From: Pectinatus cerevisiiphilus
GTDB taxonomy: Bacteria; Bacillota; Negativicutes; Selenomonadales; Selenomonadaceae
Assembly: GCF_004341685.1 (NCBI RefSeq)
Contig: NZ_SMAA01000010.1
Coordinates: 37,978-101,977, forward strand
Reading direction: 5' to 3'
DNA length: 64,000 bases
Positions 45,104 to 54,415 of the stretch are shown here, piece after piece; position 1 is the stretch's first letter; the number at the start of each line of letters is the position of its first letter. The position numbers were made by a program, and so were the translations under genes. The notes below the pieces were generated by a model, which was not told the origin of the DNA, searched no databases, and saw only the letters and a list, made by a program, of their open reading frames with translations.

Positions 45104-45164
45104 GCAGTCCCATATGATACATATTAATAAAATATAAAAAACATAAACTTTAGGAGAGAGTAAA

Positions 45165-45578
45165 ATGGACAGAGTAGAAAGGGCAGCGATGCTACATCAT
45201 AAGGGATATAACTGTGCGCAAGCCGTAGCTTGCAGCTTCAGCGATAAAATCAATGTGGACGAAAAAACAATGTTTAAGCTTACAGAAGGATATGGCCTGG
45301 GAATGGGAGATACCTATGGAACCTGTGGCGCTATTACTGGGGCAGTCGCCATATTGGGTTTTCTCAATAGTAATGGTAATTTGGATGGACCTTATTCCAA
45401 AGCTGAAACCTATAAGCTTGTAAAGAAAATGACGGCTCTTTTTCGCAATAAAAACGGTGCGACAATATGCCGTGATTTAAAGGGAATTGATACTAAGAAT
45501 GTGTTGCGGTCGTGTGACGGCTGTATAGAAGATGCTGTGACCATCTTAGAAACAATGCTTGCGGATACCGCAAAATAA
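45165..45578 (+). CDS. C-GCAxxG-C-C family redox-type protein
   Basis: 137 residues. The family signature is present: YNCAQAV near the N-terminus, GDTYGTCGAITGAVA in the middle, and CRDLKGI...RSCDGCIEDAV near the end. These conserved cysteines suggest redox or metal function, but the biochemical role is not established; members occur in anaerobes, often beside transporters or reductases. AGGAGAGAG precedes the ATG. Followed by a strong bidirectional terminator shared with purL. Confidence 0.85.
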   Translation: MDRVERAAMLHHKGYNCAQAVACSFSDKINVDEKTMFKLTEGYGLGMGDTYGTCGAITGAVAILGFLNSNGNLDGPYSKAETYKLVKKMTALFRNKNGATICRDLKGIDTKNVLRSCDGCIEDAVTILETMLADTAK

Positions 45579-45607
45579 TAGACTGATCTAAAATTTGGCA
45601 CATGAAT

Positions 45608-45664
45608 AAGCTGCCCCCCATAAGTTAGATTTTTTGATCTAATTTATGGGGGGCAGCTTTTATA
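45608..45664. terminator. Long bidirectional terminator
   Basis: AAGCTGCCCCCCATAA with TTAGAT pairs with ATCTAA and TTTATGGGGGGCAGCTT (over 20 bp in total), flanked by T-rich tracts on the plus side. It ends the convergent C-GCAxxG-C-C and purL transcripts. Confidence 0.85.
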
Positions 45665-45706
45665 TTAATATTTGTGGTAAAAGTAATCTTGCCGCAGCCT
45701 TGCTAA

Positions 45707-48700
45707 TTATTTATAGTATGCGACGCCTGCTTCAAACAACAACTGGTCTTTTTCGCCTGGTATATTTATGGCCAAATCAGTTGTTATTCGTTCAGAGTGT
45801 CCCATTTTTCCTAGGATACGTCCATCAGGGCTGGTTATTCCTTCAACCGCATCAATAGAACCGTTCGGATTGTAAGCAATATCCATAGAGGTGTTGCCTT
45901 CGTAATCAACGTATTGTGTTGCTATTTGGCCTTTCTTGCGAAGCTGGCCGATGATCTGCTTAGAAGCATAGAATTTACCTTCTCCATGGGAAACAGCCAT
46001 CGTATGGATCGCACCCAGTGACGTCTTGGCAAACCAAGGGGATAGGTTGGAAACCACTTTGGTCTGAACCATCCTTGATACGTGGCGGCCAATTTGGTTA
46101 TAAGTAAGTGTAGGGGTATCGATATCGAGTTCACAAATTTTGCCATATGGTAAGAGCCCCAGTTTGATAAGGGCCTGAAAACCATTACAAATTCCCAGCA
46201 TTAAACCATCGCGCTGATAAAGCAGTTTATTTATCGCGTCAGCAATTCGTGGGTTCCTGAATGTGGCGGCAATAAATTTACCGCTGCCGTCTGGTTCGTC
46301 TCCGCCGGAAAAACCACCTGGTAGAAATACTATTTGTGACATCCGTATTGCTTTTTCTATTGCTAGGACAGATTCTTCAACAGCTGCTGGTGTGAGATTG
46401 CGGATGATGAGTGTCTGTACATCTGCACCGGCGCGTTGAAAAGCGGCGGCAGACTCATATTCACAGTTAGTACCAGGGAATACAGGTATAAAAACTTTTG
46501 GCCGGGCAATAGGAGTTATACGTTTTATCGTACTCTTTGTTTTATAGAAAAGGCTTATTGTTTTAGAGAAGTTTCTATTGCTGGCAAAAGAGATGTTATT
46601 GCTTGTGTCAGCAAACATTTTTTCTGCTTCAAAGCCGATTGAAGGGTCAAATCTTTCGAATTTGTTTTCATCGCGTTTGAGTAGTGCTTTGACCTGTGTA
46701 GGGAATATGTTTTCTAGCGGGGCATCAAAAGCCTTCGCTATATTATCAAGTGCTATTACAACATCACCGTATACGATGCTTGGTGTACTACTGGTTTCAC
46801 CTAAAAGATAAAAATTAGTATCTTGTAGTTCGGCCAAAGTTATGTTTTTTGATACTTCAATAATTAATGTGCCATATGCACTGCCAAACATTTTTGGGAT
46901 ATCATAGGCAGTATCAGCTGTGAATTTAAAGCCAATATTTTCGCCTAGACACATTTTGCTTACGGCTGATGCTATTCCGCCTTTACCTACGCTCATAGCG
47001 GAAAATATTTTGCGTTCCTTTACCAACTTATGGACTACCGCAAAATTTTTCTTTAATTTTGCAAATATCGGTAAATCATTTTTATCTTTTTCTAACGGGA
47101 GGACATAAACTTTATTTCCGGCCAATTTGAATTCAGATGATATCACGTTTTCACTGAGTACAGGGCAGACGGCAAAAGCAATCAATGAAGGCGGTACTGT
47201 AAGATCCATAAATGTTCCTGACATAGAGTCTTTCCCACCAATGGCAGCCGTACCAAATTCATGTTGCGCACGCAAGGCACCTAAAAGCGCAGCAAATGGT
47301 TTACCCCATTTTACGGGATCTTTTCCGAGACTTTCGAAGTATTCCTGGAAAGTAAGTCGTGCCCTTGTAAAATCACCGCCCATTGCTGCGATTTTAGCTA
47401 ATGCGGCAGTTACGGCATAAATAGCTCCGTGGTATGGACTCCATTCCATGAAATATGGGTCAAAACCAAAGGACATCAAGGTGCTGGTATCTGTATCACC
47501 GCCTAGAACTGGCAGTTTTGCAGCCATTCCTTCTGCGGGAGTCCTTTGCGTAAAACCACCGTATGGCATTAAAATGGTTCCCGCTCCTACGGTGGAGTCA
47601 AATTGTTCAACAAGCCCTTTTTGGTTGCAGACATTGAGATCCTGTAAATTTTCGAGCCAGAATTTTTCAACTGCATTTTTACCACAGTTTAATTTTGGCA
47701 AACGTGCAAAATATGCATTCTTTTCATCCGGTGCCGTTATTTTTACGTTAACGTGCTGCTGAATGCCATTAGTTTGTAAAAAAGCCCTGCTTATATTGAC
47801 GATAGTTTTATTCCGCCAAACCATGCGCAGACGGTTATCATCAGTCACAGCTGCGACGACAGTGGCTTCAAGGTTTTCTTCGTCTGCATAGCTTATAAAT
47901 GCTTTAGCATCGTTTTCATCAACGACAACGGCCATTCTTTCCTGCGATTCAGAAATAGCCAGTTCGGTACCGTCAAGTCCTTCATACTTTTTCTTTACTT
48001 TGTCCAAATCTATATAAAGCCCGTCTGAAAGTTCGCCTATAGCTACAGCCACACCACCGGCACCAAAGTCGTTGCAGCGTTTGATCAGACTGCTTACCTT
48101 CTTTTTGCGGAACAGCCGCTGAAGCTTGCGTTCCGTTGGCGCATTCCCTTTTTGTACTTCAGCGCCGCATGTTTCAAGGGATTCTATCGTATGTTCTTTT
48201 GAAGAGCCTGTCGCCCCGCCGATGCCGTCTCGGCCAGTCCGGCCACCTACCAAAATTATCAAGTCGCCTAACTGTGGCTGTTGTCTTACTACGTTTTCCT
48301 GTGGAACGGCACCGATCACGGCGCCAACTTCCAGACGTTTTGCTATAAAACCTTCGTGATAAACTTCATGCACCTGTCCTGTGGCAAGACCAATCTGGTT
48401 TCCGTAAGAACTATAGCCCAGCGCCGCATCACGTGTGATTTTCCGTTGCGGTAGTTTGCCCTCTGTGGTTTCTGCCAGACTGCGCCGCGGATCAGCGGCA
48501 CCAGTGACACGCATTGCTTGATAAACATACGCACGTCCGGAAAGTGGGTCACGGATTGCACCGCCGAGACAAGTGGCAGCTCCCCCAAATGGTTCTATTT
48601 CCGTGGGGTGGTTATGTGTTTCATTTTTAAACATGACGAGCCAGTTTTCTCTTTTTCCATTTATCATGGCTGGTACGATAATACTGCATGCGTTTATTTC

Positions 48701-49591
48701 TTCCGATACATCCAAATCGTCCAGTTTGCCGAGCTTCTTTAATTCTTTCATGCCGATGACGGCAAGATCCATGAGGGTCATTGTCCGTTCCTTGGTATAA
48801 ACGTCAGCCCGATCTTTTTTGTATAGGTCATAGGCTGCTTTGATGTCATCCGTATAGCGGCTGTTTTCTATTTCCACCTTGTCTATGGCTGTAGTAAATG
48901 TGGTATGACGGCAATGGTCTGACCAATATGTATCAATTACGCGGATTTCAGTTATTGTGGGATCGCGTTTTTCTTCTTCGTTAAAATATTTGCGGCAAAA
49001 TAAAAAGTCTTCATAGCTCATTGCCAAGCCCAACTTATCATGCAATGCATTTATTTCACTGTCAGTCATTGTAATAAATTTTTCTATGTTTGCTACATCA
49101 GCAGGCTGCTGTATCTGCATAGCAAGCGTCTGTGGTTTTGCCATAGATGCTTCTCTGCATTCGACTTCATTTATGCAGTATTTTTTTATTTTAGCAAAGG
49201 ATTCATCATCAATATCACCAATGAGCACTATTATTTTGGCGGTTCGCACAAGCGGGCGTTCCTTTTGTGTTATGAGCTGGACGCATTGCGCTGCTGAATC
49301 AGCCGTTTGATCAAATTGTCCCGGTAGAAATTCCACGGCGAATATATGGGCATTTTTCATCTGCGGTAAGTTTTCGTCATAGATAACATCTACAGGTGCT
49401 TCGGCAAAAATTACATTTTTGGCTTGGTTAAATTCTTCATCGGTTATATTTTCTATATCATAACGGCGAAAAATACGGACAACTCTCAAATCCGGCACAG
49501 TAAACATGCTTTTTAGATCGGCGCAAAGTTTTTGCGCCGGAATATCAAAAAATCCAGGACGCTTCTCCACATAAATTCTCTTAACTGACAT
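45707..49591 (-). CDS. purL: Phosphoribosylformylglycinamidine synthase, single-chain
   Basis: 1294 residues combining all FGAM synthase modules in one chain: N-terminal PurS-like region (1-170), linker, two AIRS-type ATP domains (FKNETHNHPTEIEPFGGAATCLGG with the ATP-binding motif; GGRTGRDGIGGATGSS), and a C-terminal class I glutaminase with nucleophile Cys in GICNGFQAL and His in SHGEGKF. It converts FGAR, glutamine and ATP to FGAM. Most Firmicutes use separate PurS, PurL and PurQ; this is the large type seen in proteobacteria and some anaerobes. Start at ATG 49589-49591 after GGAGG. No purine riboswitch upstream. Confidence 0.93.
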   Translation of the reverse strand: MSVKRIYVEKRPGFFDIPAQKLCADLKSMFTVPDLRVVRIFRRYDIENITDEEFNQAKNVIFAEAPVDVIYDENLPQMKNAHIFAVEFLPGQFDQTADSAAQCVQLITQKERPLVRTAKIIVLIGDIDDESFAKIKKYCINEVECREASMAKPQTLAMQIQQPADVANIEKFITMTDSEINALHDKLGLAMSYEDFLFCRKYFNEEEKRDPTITEIRVIDTYWSDHCRHTTFTTAIDKVEIENSRYTDDIKAAYDLYKKDRADVYTKERTMTLMDLAVIGMKELKKLGKLDDLDVSEEINACSIIVPAMINGKRENWLVMFKNETHNHPTEIEPFGGAATCLGGAIRDPLSGRAYVYQAMRVTGAADPRRSLAETTEGKLPQRKITRDAALGYSSYGNQIGLATGQVHEVYHEGFIAKRLEVGAVIGAVPQENVVRQQPQLGDLIILVGGRTGRDGIGGATGSSKEHTIESLETCGAEVQKGNAPTERKLQRLFRKKKVSSLIKRCNDFGAGGVAVAIGELSDGLYIDLDKVKKKYEGLDGTELAISESQERMAVVVDENDAKAFISYADEENLEATVVAAVTDDNRLRMVWRNKTIVNISRAFLQTNGIQQHVNVKITAPDEKNAYFARLPKLNCGKNAVEKFWLENLQDLNVCNQKGLVEQFDSTVGAGTILMPYGGFTQRTPAEGMAAKLPVLGGDTDTSTLMSFGFDPYFMEWSPYHGAIYAVTAALAKIAAMGGDFTRARLTFQEYFESLGKDPVKWGKPFAALLGALRAQHEFGTAAIGGKDSMSGTFMDLTVPPSLIAFAVCPVLSENVISSEFKLAGNKVYVLPLEKDKNDLPIFAKLKKNFAVVHKLVKERKIFSAMSVGKGGIASAVSKMCLGENIGFKFTADTAYDIPKMFGSAYGTLIIEVSKNITLAELQDTNFYLLGETSSTPSIVYGDVVIALDNIAKAFDAPLENIFPTQVKALLKRDENKFERFDPSIGFEAEKMFADTSNNISFASNRNFSKTISLFYKTKSTIKRITPIARPKVFIPVFPGTNCEYESAAAFQRAGADVQTLIIRNLTPAAVEESVLAIEKAIRMSQIVFLPGGFSGGDEPDGSGKFIAATFRNPRIADAINKLLYQRDGLMLGICNGFQALIKLGLLPYGKICELDIDTPTLTYNQIGRHVSRMVQTKVVSNLSPWFAKTSLGAIHTMAVSHGEGKFYASKQIIGQLRKKGQIATQYVDYEGNTSMDIAYNPNGSIDAVEGITSPDGRILGKMGHSERITTDLAINIPGEKDQLLFEAGVAYYK

Positions 49592-49757
49592 TATCCAGCC
49601 TCCATAATGAAATACTACATACATAAAATGATATAAAATTACTCTTATTAGCTTTACACACTAACATTTTACCTTAGAAATATCTTGTTGTCTATTACCC
49701 AGTAGAATATTTGGGAATGAGGGCAGGCCACGTTTTTTATAGACGGATAAATTTTTC

Positions 49758-49787
49758 TTGCAAAAACAACTTTATCTATGCTATTAT
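49758..49787 (+). promoter_or_regulatory. Promoter of the T-box leader
   Basis: -35 TTGCAA (49758-49763), 18-nt spacer, -10 TATTAT (49782-49787). Confidence 0.55.
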
Positions 49788-49799
49788 AAAAACAATATA

Positions 49800-50014
49800 T
49801 ATTGAGCAATGAACAAGACAGTATGCTGTATCGATTTTTCAGAGAAGCGGCGGGTGGTGCAAGCCGTAAAAACGATCTGGCAGAAAGCTACTTGTGAGCT
49901 GTCAATGAAAATTGACCGTCCTGTCCTCGATACCGGACATGAAGTGAGCAGATGCTAACTAAGGTGGTACCACGGGAACAATGTCCTCGTCCTTTTCGGA
50001 CGGGGACTTTTTTT
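49800..50014 (+). promoter_or_regulatory. T-box riboswitch
   Basis: A full T-box leader. Stem I has base ACAAG/CTTGT, an AGTA motif on the 5' side and GAA on the 3' side of the specifier loop, an ATCG..TTTTT/AAAAACGAT helix, and the GGTGGTGCAAGCC apical region. The T-box is AAGGTGGTACCACGG (49961 on). The terminator GTCCTCGTCC/GGACGGGGAC with T7 is at 49983-50014. The specifier directly after GAA reads AGC (Ser), but overlapping GCT, CTA and TAC cannot be excluded. The variable base in TGGT pairs with a discriminator A, which argues against Ser. Confidence 0.92.
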
Positions 50015-50075
50015 ATCTATTTTTAGCAATTTGCTTGTAAAATGTTGTAATTAAAACGATTAAAGGGAGATTGTT

Positions 50076-50555
50076 ATGAGAGAATTACTTGAACTTTTGG
50101 AGCATGATGCCCGCCGGCCTGTTAAAGAACTGGCCGCAATGCTCGATAAATCTGAATTTGAAATTGAAGAAGCATTAAAGAAACTTGAAAGCAATAAAGT
50201 GATCATGGGCTATAATACACTCATCGATTGGGAAAAGTTTGGCGACCACAATGTCACCTCCGTAATCGAAGTAAATGTCGCACCGCAAAGAGAAGTGGGA
50301 TTTGATGCCATCGCTGAACGTATTTACCGTTTTGATGAGGTTAAATCTGTCTATCTGATGTCGGGCAGTTTTGACCTTCTCGTTATAATTGAAGGCCGGT
50401 CGCTCAATAAAGTCGCTGATTTTGTAGCACGCAGATTGTCGACTATAGAGGGAGTTACTTCCACACGCAGCCATTTTATGCTCAAGGCATATAAAAAAGA
50501 CGGTATAATAATTGATGACAAAGAAAGTGACCGCAGGCTGGTGATGACTCCATGA
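50076..50555 (+). CDS. Lrp/AsnC-family transcriptional regulator
   Basis: 159 residues. N-terminal winged helix (LELLEHDARRPVKELAAML then EIEEALKKLESNKVIMGY, residues 1-45) and C-terminal RAM ligand-binding domain with VYLMSGSFDLLVIIEG, the characteristic amino-acid-sensing segment. Its ATG is 60 nt after the T-box terminator. It overlaps the aminotransferase gene by 4 nt (ATGA). Being itself under T-box control, it senses amino acid supply at two levels. Ligand unknown. Confidence 0.88.
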   Translation: MRELLELLEHDARRPVKELAAMLDKSEFEIEEALKKLESNKVIMGYNTLIDWEKFGDHNVTSVIEVNVAPQREVGFDAIAERIYRFDEVKSVYLMSGSFDLLVIIEGRSLNKVADFVARRLSTIEGVTSTRSHFMLKAYKKDGIIIDDKESDRRLVMTP

Positions 50556-51721
50556 GTAATTGGGAAAAAAGCTTATCCGACGCAGTCAAGCAAGTGCCTC
50601 CTTCAGGCATAAGAAAATTTTTTGATGTCGCGGCCAAAATGGATGATGTCATAACATTAGGCATAGGTGAACCAGATTTTGTAACGCCGTGGCATATCCG
50701 GGAAAGCTGTGTTTACGGTCTTGAAAAGGGGTATACTTCCTATTCCACCAATAAAGGGATGCCGCTTTTACGCCAAGAGATAGCAGCTCTTTATAAGAGA
50801 ACTTATAAAATTAATTATGATCCTGCGGAAGAAATCATCGTCACCGTAGGCGTCAGTGAAGCGGTAGATTTAGCATTGCGTGCTATTTTAAATCCTGGCG
50901 ATGAAGTCCTTATTCCTGAACCGTGTTATGTTTCCTATAAAGCCTGCGTCATTCTTGCGGGCGGTACGCCAATCCCGGTACCGACCAGTGTGGAAAAAGA
51001 ATTCCGCGTTACGGCGGATGATTTGGAAAAATATGTTACAGCAAAGACAAAAGTGCTTTTAATCGGTTATCCTAACAATCCCACAGGTACTATCCTTACT
51101 ACTGATGAATTGAGAGGAATTGCCGCCTTTGCCCAGAAACATGATCTGATCGTTCTTTCTGATGAAATATACGGAGATCTGACATACGGTGGATTAGAAC
51201 ACATTTGTTTTTCTTCGTTGCCTGGAATGAAAGATCGGACAATCCTGTTCAACGGTTTTTCTAAAGCTTATGCAATGACCGGCTGGCGGCTTGGTTATGC
51301 GCTTGCTAATCCTGTCTTTATTGAAGCAATGAATAAAATACATCAATATACAATGCTCTGCGCACCTGTCACAGCGCAGGTCGCTGGCATAGAGGCGTTG
51401 CAAAACGGGGAAGGCAATATGCATAAAATGATCAATGAATATGACCGGCGCCGTCATTTCATTTATGAAGGATTCTGTCATATGGGGTTGAAAACTTTTG
51501 AACCGAAAGGTGCTTTTTATATATTCCCCAATATTGAAAGTACAGGCATGACTTCAGAAGAATTTGTCGAAAAATTGTTGGAGCGTGAACATGTGGCTGT
51601 AATACCGGGTAATGCTTTTGGCGAATGTGGGGAAGGGTTTATCCGCTGTTCGTATGCGACTTCGATAGATAAAATAGCAGGCGCATTAAACCGTATCGAA
51701 AATTTTCTAAAAAATATCTGA
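50552..51721 (+). CDS. Class I/II PLP aminotransferase
   Basis: 389 residues, fold type I. IGEPDFVTPWHI near the N-terminus, NNPTG with the pyridine-contact Asn (about 170), SDEIYGDLTYGG with the Asp and Tyr, FNGFSKAYAMTGWRLGY with the PLP lysine (about 235), and RCSYATS with the carboxylate-binding Arg. This is the broad aspartate/aromatic/PatA type. Coupled translationally to the Lrp-like regulator behind a T-box, which suggests a biosynthetic role for the amino acid sensed by the T-box. Substrate not determined. Confidence 0.85.
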   Translation: MSNWEKSLSDAVKQVPPSGIRKFFDVAAKMDDVITLGIGEPDFVTPWHIRESCVYGLEKGYTSYSTNKGMPLLRQEIAALYKRTYKINYDPAEEIIVTVGVSEAVDLALRAILNPGDEVLIPEPCYVSYKACVILAGGTPIPVPTSVEKEFRVTADDLEKYVTAKTKVLLIGYPNNPTGTILTTDELRGIAAFAQKHDLIVLSDEIYGDLTYGGLEHICFSSLPGMKDRTILFNGFSKAYAMTGWRLGYALANPVFIEAMNKIHQYTMLCAPVTAQVAGIEALQNGEGNMHKMINEYDRRRHFIYEGFCHMGLKTFEPKGAFYIFPNIESTGMTSEEFVEKLLEREHVAVIPGNAFGECGEGFIRCSYATSIDKIAGALNRIENFLKNI

Positions 51722-51733
51722 TATAAAGAAAAG

Positions 51734-51776
51734 AAGCCGAAGACTGATATTAAGAAAGTCTTCGGCTTTGAATATT
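51734..51776 (+). terminator. Terminator of the T-box operon
   Basis: AAGCCGAAGACT/AGTCTTCGGCTT 12-bp stem, 11-nt loop, T-rich tail. Confidence 0.8.
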
Positions 51777-51817
51777 TTTGGATGGAATAGGATTATTGTG
51801 TGGTGTTTTGATAATTA

Positions 51818-52453
51818 TTACTTATTTTGGCGTGCAGGAGATTTTGTTATAAAAATTTTTAATATACCTGAATCGGTATACTGGTCTTGAATTTTTAAAT
51901 GTAGTGGTCCGAGTATATCATTGAACCAACGAGGCATATGATTGCAGTCAAGTTCAAGTGTTTTAAAATTACCACTTTTAAGAAAGGGCATGAGGACAGC
52001 ACTGGAATGGATGCCTTTGTCTGACATTATTTTACGGATGTCCATATAATAATATCCGGTATCTTTTTCCAAAGGCTGATAATTTGTCATTGCTTTTATC
52101 TTTATTTCTTTACTCTTTTTGTGGTAGAGATAGTCATATTCTGCTATTTTTTCAAATACCATCTTGGCTGGACCATCAAAGCGCCAAATGTGATAGCCTG
52201 CATTTTCAAATAGCATACGGTATATGGTTCTACCATCTTTTACCAGAAGATTATGACAGTCACTGAGAATGCGAATGTGTTCTTTCAATGACTTGCGTAT
52301 TTGCTCCGCATCAATGATATTTTCTAAAGAATATTTCTGCTGTTGTATTTTTATCCATTGTTCATCCTTCTGCCGCTCATATAAAAGTAATAAACCTGAT
52401 TCATTCATAGATATAGTTCTACCGCAATTATTAATCAATGCCGCTATTTTCAA
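51818..52453 (-). CDS. anfO: Fe-only nitrogenase accessory protein AnfO family
   Basis: 211 residues resembling AnfO: N-terminal KIAALINNCGRTISMNESGLLLLY (family: a short beta strand, then an acidic/ESG segment), a middle with ILSDCHNLLVKDGRTIYRMLFENAGYHIWRFDG, and a C-terminal IDPLxxF-like region with PLEKDTGYYYMDI. AnfO is found only with the iron-only nitrogenase and is thought to help FeFe protein function or diazotrophic growth; its mechanism is not known. The start is TTG, 5 nt after GGAGGG. It is the distal gene of the minus-strand anf block, about 170 nt after the flavin-fold gene. Confidence 0.78.
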   Translation of the reverse strand: MKIAALINNCGRTISMNESGLLLLYERQKDEQWIKIQQQKYSLENIIDAEQIRKSLKEHIRILSDCHNLLVKDGRTIYRMLFENAGYHIWRFDGPAKMVFEKIAEYDYLYHKKSKEIKIKAMTNYQPLEKDTGYYYMDIRKIMSDKGIHSSAVLMPFLKSGNFKTLELDCNHMPRWFNDILGPLHLKIQDQYTDSGILKIFITKSPARQNK

Positions 52454-52624
52454 AATAACCCTCCAGCTTTTATAAATATATGGTCAAGTTTTCATAGCTT
52501 ATCAGTAAAAAGTTTATGTTACGGGTAGAAATGTAATTCTTCTACATTAGGACTAATGATGACACTTAATTATTATTAGGTTGTCTTTGCGTATACAGTA
52601 CTGTTATGGAGTTTTATCTATTCA

Positions 52625-53155
52625 TTATGACATTGGGGCAAAGAGAAATTTGGGATCAGCGCAGTTCCTTTTTGCAGTAAGCACATCAATGGTAAGCTTA
52701 TGAACCTGTACTGCATGTCCATCATGGTCTGATTTATAGTTTTTTATAAAATCTTCCGTAAAACGTGTTTTATAATATCCTGGCATGTATTTTTCGACTA
52801 ATTGTTTAAGTATGAAGGCTTTTTCTTTATTATCTTCGAGCAAAGTTACCTTGCCGAATAGAATGACGCTGAAATAAGCAGTATCGGCATGGCACGGCAT
52901 GTCGTCCTTTACAGTGCCATATTCACGATAAACGGTAAAGCAGCATTGCGGACTACTGCTTAAAGCCTCTTGTCTGCGTCCTGAGGTAAGACCATGAAAG
53001 TAAACTGCACCATCCAGCCATATATAATTGAGCGGTACGGCATAGGGAACGCCCTCGCTGATCATGGCCAGCGTGCCGGTCCTCATGCTTTTCATGAATT
53101 TGTCAATCTTTTCTTTATCCTCGCAAATTCTCTGTTTATAGCGGATAGCTTTCAT
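52625..53155 (-). CDS. Pyridoxamine-phosphate-oxidase-fold flavoprotein (NimA-like)
   Basis: 176 residues. The split-barrel begins with MKAIRYKQRICEDKEKIDKFM, then GTLAMISEGVPYAVPLNYIW and VYFHGLTSGRRQEAL, the FMN-binding pattern of the NimA/PNPOx-like family (nitroimidazole-resistance type proteins). Function of this branch is usually unassigned; FMN or haem binding is possible. It overlaps the glutamine amidotransferase gene by 4 nt, so the two are translated together, and lies between anfK and anfO on the same strand. Confidence 0.75.
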   Translation of the reverse strand: MKAIRYKQRICEDKEKIDKFMKSMRTGTLAMISEGVPYAVPLNYIWLDGAVYFHGLTSGRRQEALSSSPQCCFTVYREYGTVKDDMPCHADTAYFSVILFGKVTLLEDNKEKAFILKQLVEKYMPGYYKTRFTEDFIKNYKSDHDGHAVQVHKLTIDVLTAKRNCADPKFLFAPMS

Positions 53156-53868
53156 TGTATTTCTCCTATTTTGCTGATGCTTTCTAAACGATCCAAAAAT
53201 TTTTTCATGTATTTATGCATTTGTTTAAGATAAGGAAGATTATTCAGAATAGCTTTGGGCGTTTGGCTATAATCTCCGGTAGTCATTTCATCAGAACAAT
53301 GAAGCAGCAGATCCTTTATGGTACTTTCGGCAATTTCCAGATGGAACTGAAAGGCATAGACATTCTGCCCGTGGGTAAAGGCTTGCTGCCGGCAACCTTC
53401 ACTGCCGGCCAGATTACGCGTATTAGGTGGCAGTTCGCTGAAGGTGTCGCCGTGCCACTGGAATACTATCATTTGCCGGGGAAAATCGGAAAATGCCGGT
53501 ATTTTCTGCAGATCTTCAGCGAAACTTACGGGTAGCCAACCTATCTCCTTTTCTCTATTCGTGGTTACTTTTCCGCCAAGAACATCAGCAATCAGCTGAG
53601 CACCAAGGCATATACCGATCACTATTTTGCCGGCTGCAATGCTCTGAGAAATAAAAACCTTTTCCTGCTTCAGCCAGGGATATTTATCCTCTTCATATAT
53701 ATTCATAGGGCCACCCATTACGATCAACCAGTCGAAATCCTCCTGTGAGGGAAGGGGATATCCCTGATAAATCTGAGTATCGCTTAATACATGATTGTGT
53801 TCCTGCGCCCATTCTAGGATTATGCCAGGATGCTCAAATGGAACATGTTGAATATAATGCAGTCTCAT
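53152..53868 (-). CDS. Class I glutamine amidotransferase-like protein
   Basis: 238 residues. The nucleophile-elbow motif GICLGAQLIADVLGG holds the catalytic Cys (about residue 86); QWHGDTFSELPP and FQFHLEI hold the later family His and Glu. This is the GMP-synthase-like stand-alone GATase1 family. N-terminal MRLHYIQHVPFEHPG is typical. Partner and acceptor are unknown; no synthase domain is adjacent. It sits in the anf block between the HEPN gene and the flavin-fold gene, overlapping the latter. Confidence 0.8.
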   Translation of the reverse strand: MRLHYIQHVPFEHPGIILEWAQEHNHVLSDTQIYQGYPLPSQEDFDWLIVMGGPMNIYEEDKYPWLKQEKVFISQSIAAGKIVIGICLGAQLIADVLGGKVTTNREKEIGWLPVSFAEDLQKIPAFSDFPRQMIVFQWHGDTFSELPPNTRNLAGSEGCRQQAFTHGQNVYAFQFHLEIAESTIKDLLLHCSDEMTTGDYSQTPKAILNNLPYLKQMHKYMKKFLDRLESISKIGEIQ

Positions 53869-53961
53869 TTATTAGTTCCTCTCAGCAAAATATGGTGTTT
53901 GATAAACCGCGAATCTGATTCAGGCAGAGCAAATACATCAGGATTAAACTGTCTGCCGGTG

Positions 53962-54390
53962 TCAGTGTGTGGCTGTCTGCGGTTTGAAATAATATTTTTC
54001 TTTTAATACATCAGATAAATAGCGGCATAAATGTAGCACCTGTAAAATCTCAGCTTCGGTGAATTTTGTTTTGCGCTGATAATTTTCCAGTGAACATATA
54101 CCGTAGGCACTGTCTAGCATCCTTATCTGTCTGGTTATCTCTGCCGACAGGGTTATATCTGCGATTTGTTCCACTGTATCCATGAGCGATTGGTAATTGT
54201 GTGTCCTCGGCTCGGTCTTGTAGAGTTCGCATATAGCTATAAGATAATTTTCCACCGCTATGGATGCCACGTCAAAAACCACAGTATGGGATTGTTGGGC
54301 ATCCATAAATTGTTCGGCTCGGCGATGATACATCATTGCACTGCGGTATCTTTTTTCAAATGCCGCCATATCTGTAAAATATCCTTTCAT
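53962..54390 (-). CDS. HEPN-domain protein within the anf cluster
   Basis: 142 residues, all-helical. VENYLIAICELYKTEPRTHNYQSLMDTVE matches the HEPN core, including the Arg-x-His (RTH) that replaces or forms part of the family R-x4-6-H motif; YHRRAEQFM in the first helix is also typical. Start at ATG 54388-54390, with AGGCGG upstream; only 25 nt separate it from anfK. HEPN proteins are often RNases or nucleotidyltransferase partners, but no partner kinase or MNT gene is adjacent. A nitrogenase-related role is inferred only from position. Confidence 0.65.
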   Translation of the reverse strand: MKGYFTDMAAFEKRYRSAMMYHRRAEQFMDAQQSHTVVFDVASIAVENYLIAICELYKTEPRTHNYQSLMDTVEQIADITLSAEITRQIRMLDSAYGICSLENYQRKTKFTEAEILQVLHLCRYLSDVLKEKYYFKPQTATH

Positions 54391-54415
54391 TGTCTGCCGC
54401 CTTTTTAAAATCACT

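Noticed and set aside
49592..49790. Purine riboswitch or PurR box before purL
   Set aside because: No purine aptamer core and no PurR-type palindrome were found in the minus-strand leader.
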